This document shows positions 4,933 to 5,885 of a stretch of 5,885 nucleotides of DNA, piece by piece. Positions within the stretch are counted from its first letter, which is position 1. The number at the start of each line of letters is the position of its first letter. Where the stretch lies: the NCBI GenBank assembly GCA_964654015.1, contig CAZZHQ010000146.1, positions 1 through 5,885 of the forward strand. Direction: 5' to 3'. The translations under genes and the position numbers were made by a program. The DNA comes from JAUUZT01 sp964654015. Lineage in GTDB: Bacteria > Chloroflexota > Dehalococcoidia > GIF9 > AB-539-J10. The notes below the pieces were generated by a model. It saw only the letters and a program-made list of their open reading frames with translations. It was not told where the DNA came from and did no database searches.

Positions 4933-5008
4933 TGGTAGGCCGTACAGGTCTCGAACCTGTGACACCCTGATTAAAAGTCAGGTGCTCATCTAATTGACCT
5001 AGTTCCGT
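4933..5008 (-). tRNA. tRNA-Lys(UUU)-like gene with ruined 5' acceptor strand, probable pseudo-tRNA
   Basis: Read on the minus strand, the anticodon arm is intact: stem CCTGA/TCAGG around the loop CTTTTAA with anticodon UUU. The T-arm is perfect (ACAGG TTCGAGA CCTGT), and the 3' end ACGGCCT-A-CCA even encodes CCA. The 5' half is damaged. The D-stem GGTC/GAGC has a G-G mismatch, the D-loop AATTAGAT lacks the GG pair, and the bases where the 5' acceptor strand should lie (ACGGAAC) pair with the 3' strand at only two of seven positions. Loss of the 5' side with preservation of the 3' side is what remains when elements that integrate into tRNA 3' ends are exchanged or decay. It is unlikely to be functional as it stands. 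Confidence 0.65.
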
Positions 5009-5045
5009 TGTCTCTACTTGGGATATGCACCTCTAATAATGGGTA

Positions 5046-5075
5046 TTGCTATAAGATGTGTCTATGTATTAGAAT
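5046..5075 (+). promoter_or_regulatory. Candidate promoter ahead of the tRNA-Arg-like gene
   Basis: TTGCTA (5046-5051, 4 of 6) and TAGAAT (5070-5075, 5 of 6) are separated by 18 bases. Transcription would begin near 5082, about 20 bases before the tRNA-like gene. It supports that gene having once been a real transcription unit. Confidence 0.35.
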
Positions 5076-5102
5076 GCTGATACTAATAAAGAAGGGGGGA
5101 AA

Positions 5103-5181
5103 GCCCCTAGGTTTTTGCTGGTAGTTTTAGTCAACCTGCCTTCTAAGCAGCATGTCGTGAGTTCGAATCTCACCAGGGACG
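5103..5181 (+). tRNA. tRNA-Arg(UCU)-like gene with degenerate D-arm, probable remnant
   Basis: The anticodon loop CTTCTAA (5140-5146, anticodon UCU at 5142-5144) is held by CTGC/GCAG, with a C-C mismatch at the stem base. The T-arm is perfect (GTGAG TTCGAAT CTCAC, 5157-5173), followed by CAGGGAC and discriminator G. The proposed 5' acceptor strand GCCCCTA (5103-5109) pairs at five of seven positions. The intervening 25 bases are too long for a normal D-arm and form no good D-stem. The 3' half therefore looks like a genuine tRNA-Arg while the 5' half has drifted. A recombinase frame starts immediately after its 3' end, the usual arrangement at tRNA attachment sites. Confidence 0.55.
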
Positions 5182-5182
5182 C

Positions 5183-5885
5183 TTTCAATCCGAGCATAAC
5201 AGCCTCAAAAAGTTCACAAGAGAAATCCTAGAGAAATTCCTCGTTTCTAGAGCATCAAGGACAAGCCCAAAGACTCTGAGAATCTACCATCTAACTCTTG
5301 ATAAGTTTATTGGCTATCCCTTGACTCCAGAGGCGATTAACACCTATCTTAACTCTCTCATCTGTGGTAACACCAAGCACAACTATTACAGGTGTATCAA
5401 GACCCTGTGCAGGTGGCTATATCGCACTGACCAACTTCCCATTAATCCGAAAAAGCTTAAAAAAGTATTACCACCACAAAGGCAAAAAAGATTATTGCCA
5501 GCTATTAGTAAAGAGTAATTAGGCATACTGGTAAATCATGCCCTTACTGAGAGAGATAAAGTTACCCTCAATCTTTTATGGTATTCGGGAATGAGGCTAT
5601 CGGAAGCTGCCAGTGTAAAAGCTAAGGATTTCAACTGGAGTGAAGGGACTGTTATTGTCATGAGCAAGGGTAATCATTATCGTAAAGCTCTAGCTAGGAA
5701 TGGTATTGTTAGAGAATGGTTTCAGATTCATGGTAGTCTGGAATAACAGCAGATGGTATATCAACCATGCTTAAAAGATTAGGCAATGTTACAGATATAC
5801 ATTGTAATCTCCATAGCTTCAGGAGGGGCTTCTGTGTCCACAATGTAAAATCAGGATTGTCCAACAAGGTAATTCAGAGCTTAGG
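5183..5885 (+). pseudogene. Tyrosine recombinase/integrase, degraded and cut by the window end
   Basis: Conceptual translation gives a phage-type tyrosine recombinase. A SAM-like core-binding domain covers about 5204-5480 (EILEKFLVSRAS, SPKTLRIYHLTLDKFIGY, ending in a CIKTLCRWLYRTDQLPINP-like block). The catalytic domain follows, with the first Arg in YSGMRLSEAA (codon 5594-5596), the beta-hairpin Lys in VMSKGNHYRKA (codon 5666-5668), and the HxxR box in LHSFRRGFCVHNVKSGLS (His codon 5812-5814, Arg codon 5821-5823). It is broken in three ways. No ATG/GTG/TTG start exists in frame between the tRNA-like 3' end and 5321. TAA interrupts at 5516-5518 where a KE-E/Q-LG is expected. A one-base loss near 5731-5737 shifts the frame, so the HxxR part reads in another frame. 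The final Tyr nucleophile lies beyond the window. Families of this kind integrate elements at tRNA genes, which fits the neighbour, but this copy cannot make an active enzyme. Confidence 0.85.

Noticed and set aside
1..5885. CRISPR array, tandem repeats or a complete insertion sequence.
   Set aside because: No regularly spaced repeats or intact transposase are present; the only repeats are the 38-bp pair and the tRNA-derived 12-mer.

Overview
The window looks like an accessory stretch of a mesophilic, moderately AT-rich bacterial genome. The proteins (a DUF5661 protein, a TspO-like membrane protein, an Imm-type small membrane protein, several orphan membrane proteins) and the style of the broken tyrosine recombinase suggest an uncultured Chloroflexota/Dehalococcoidia-like bacterium. 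That placement is inference from family resemblance; there is no taxonomic marker here.

Layout. Bases 1-213 hold no gene I can support, only a strong hairpin and one copy of a 38-bp repeat. From 214 to 3923 all intact genes lie on the minus strand. In transcription order (right to left) they are a TspO/MBR-like membrane protein (3923-3138), a DUF5661 protein and a membrane-anchored helical protein forming a tight pair (3022-2291), a superinfection-immunity-like small membrane protein (2196-1882), a degenerate small membrane ORF (1845-1645) ending one base before a three-TM/TPR-like protein (1643-807), and a four-TM protein (648-214). Good sigma70-type boxes precede several of them, so this is more likely a run of short transcription units than one operon. 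From about 3964 transcription seems to diverge: a broken ORF (4085-4273) on the plus strand overlaps a small proline-rich lipoprotein gene (4260-4658).

The right end (4850-5885) resembles an old integration locus. It contains a second copy of the 38-bp repeat inside a 12-bp perfect hairpin, a tRNA-Lys(UUU)-like gene on the minus strand with a good 3' half and a ruined acceptor 5' strand, a tRNA-Arg(UCU)-like gene on the plus strand with a degenerate D-arm, and directly after it a tyrosine recombinase reading frame. The recombinase has no start codon, one in-frame TAA and one frameshift, and runs off the window.

The most unusual feature is that the 12-mer AATCAGGGTGTC, which is the anticodon-3'-stem/variable-loop segment of the tRNA-Lys-like gene, occurs four times (77-88 plus, 4854-4865 plus, 4883-4894 minus, 4961-4972 minus). 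The two plus-strand copies sit in the 38-bp near-direct repeats that bracket the whole gene cluster. This could mark the borders of a degenerate integrative element carrying small envelope/membrane cargo genes, or a tRNA-derived intergenic repeat family. No intact mobilisation gene remains in view, and no complete new system can be claimed from sequence alone.
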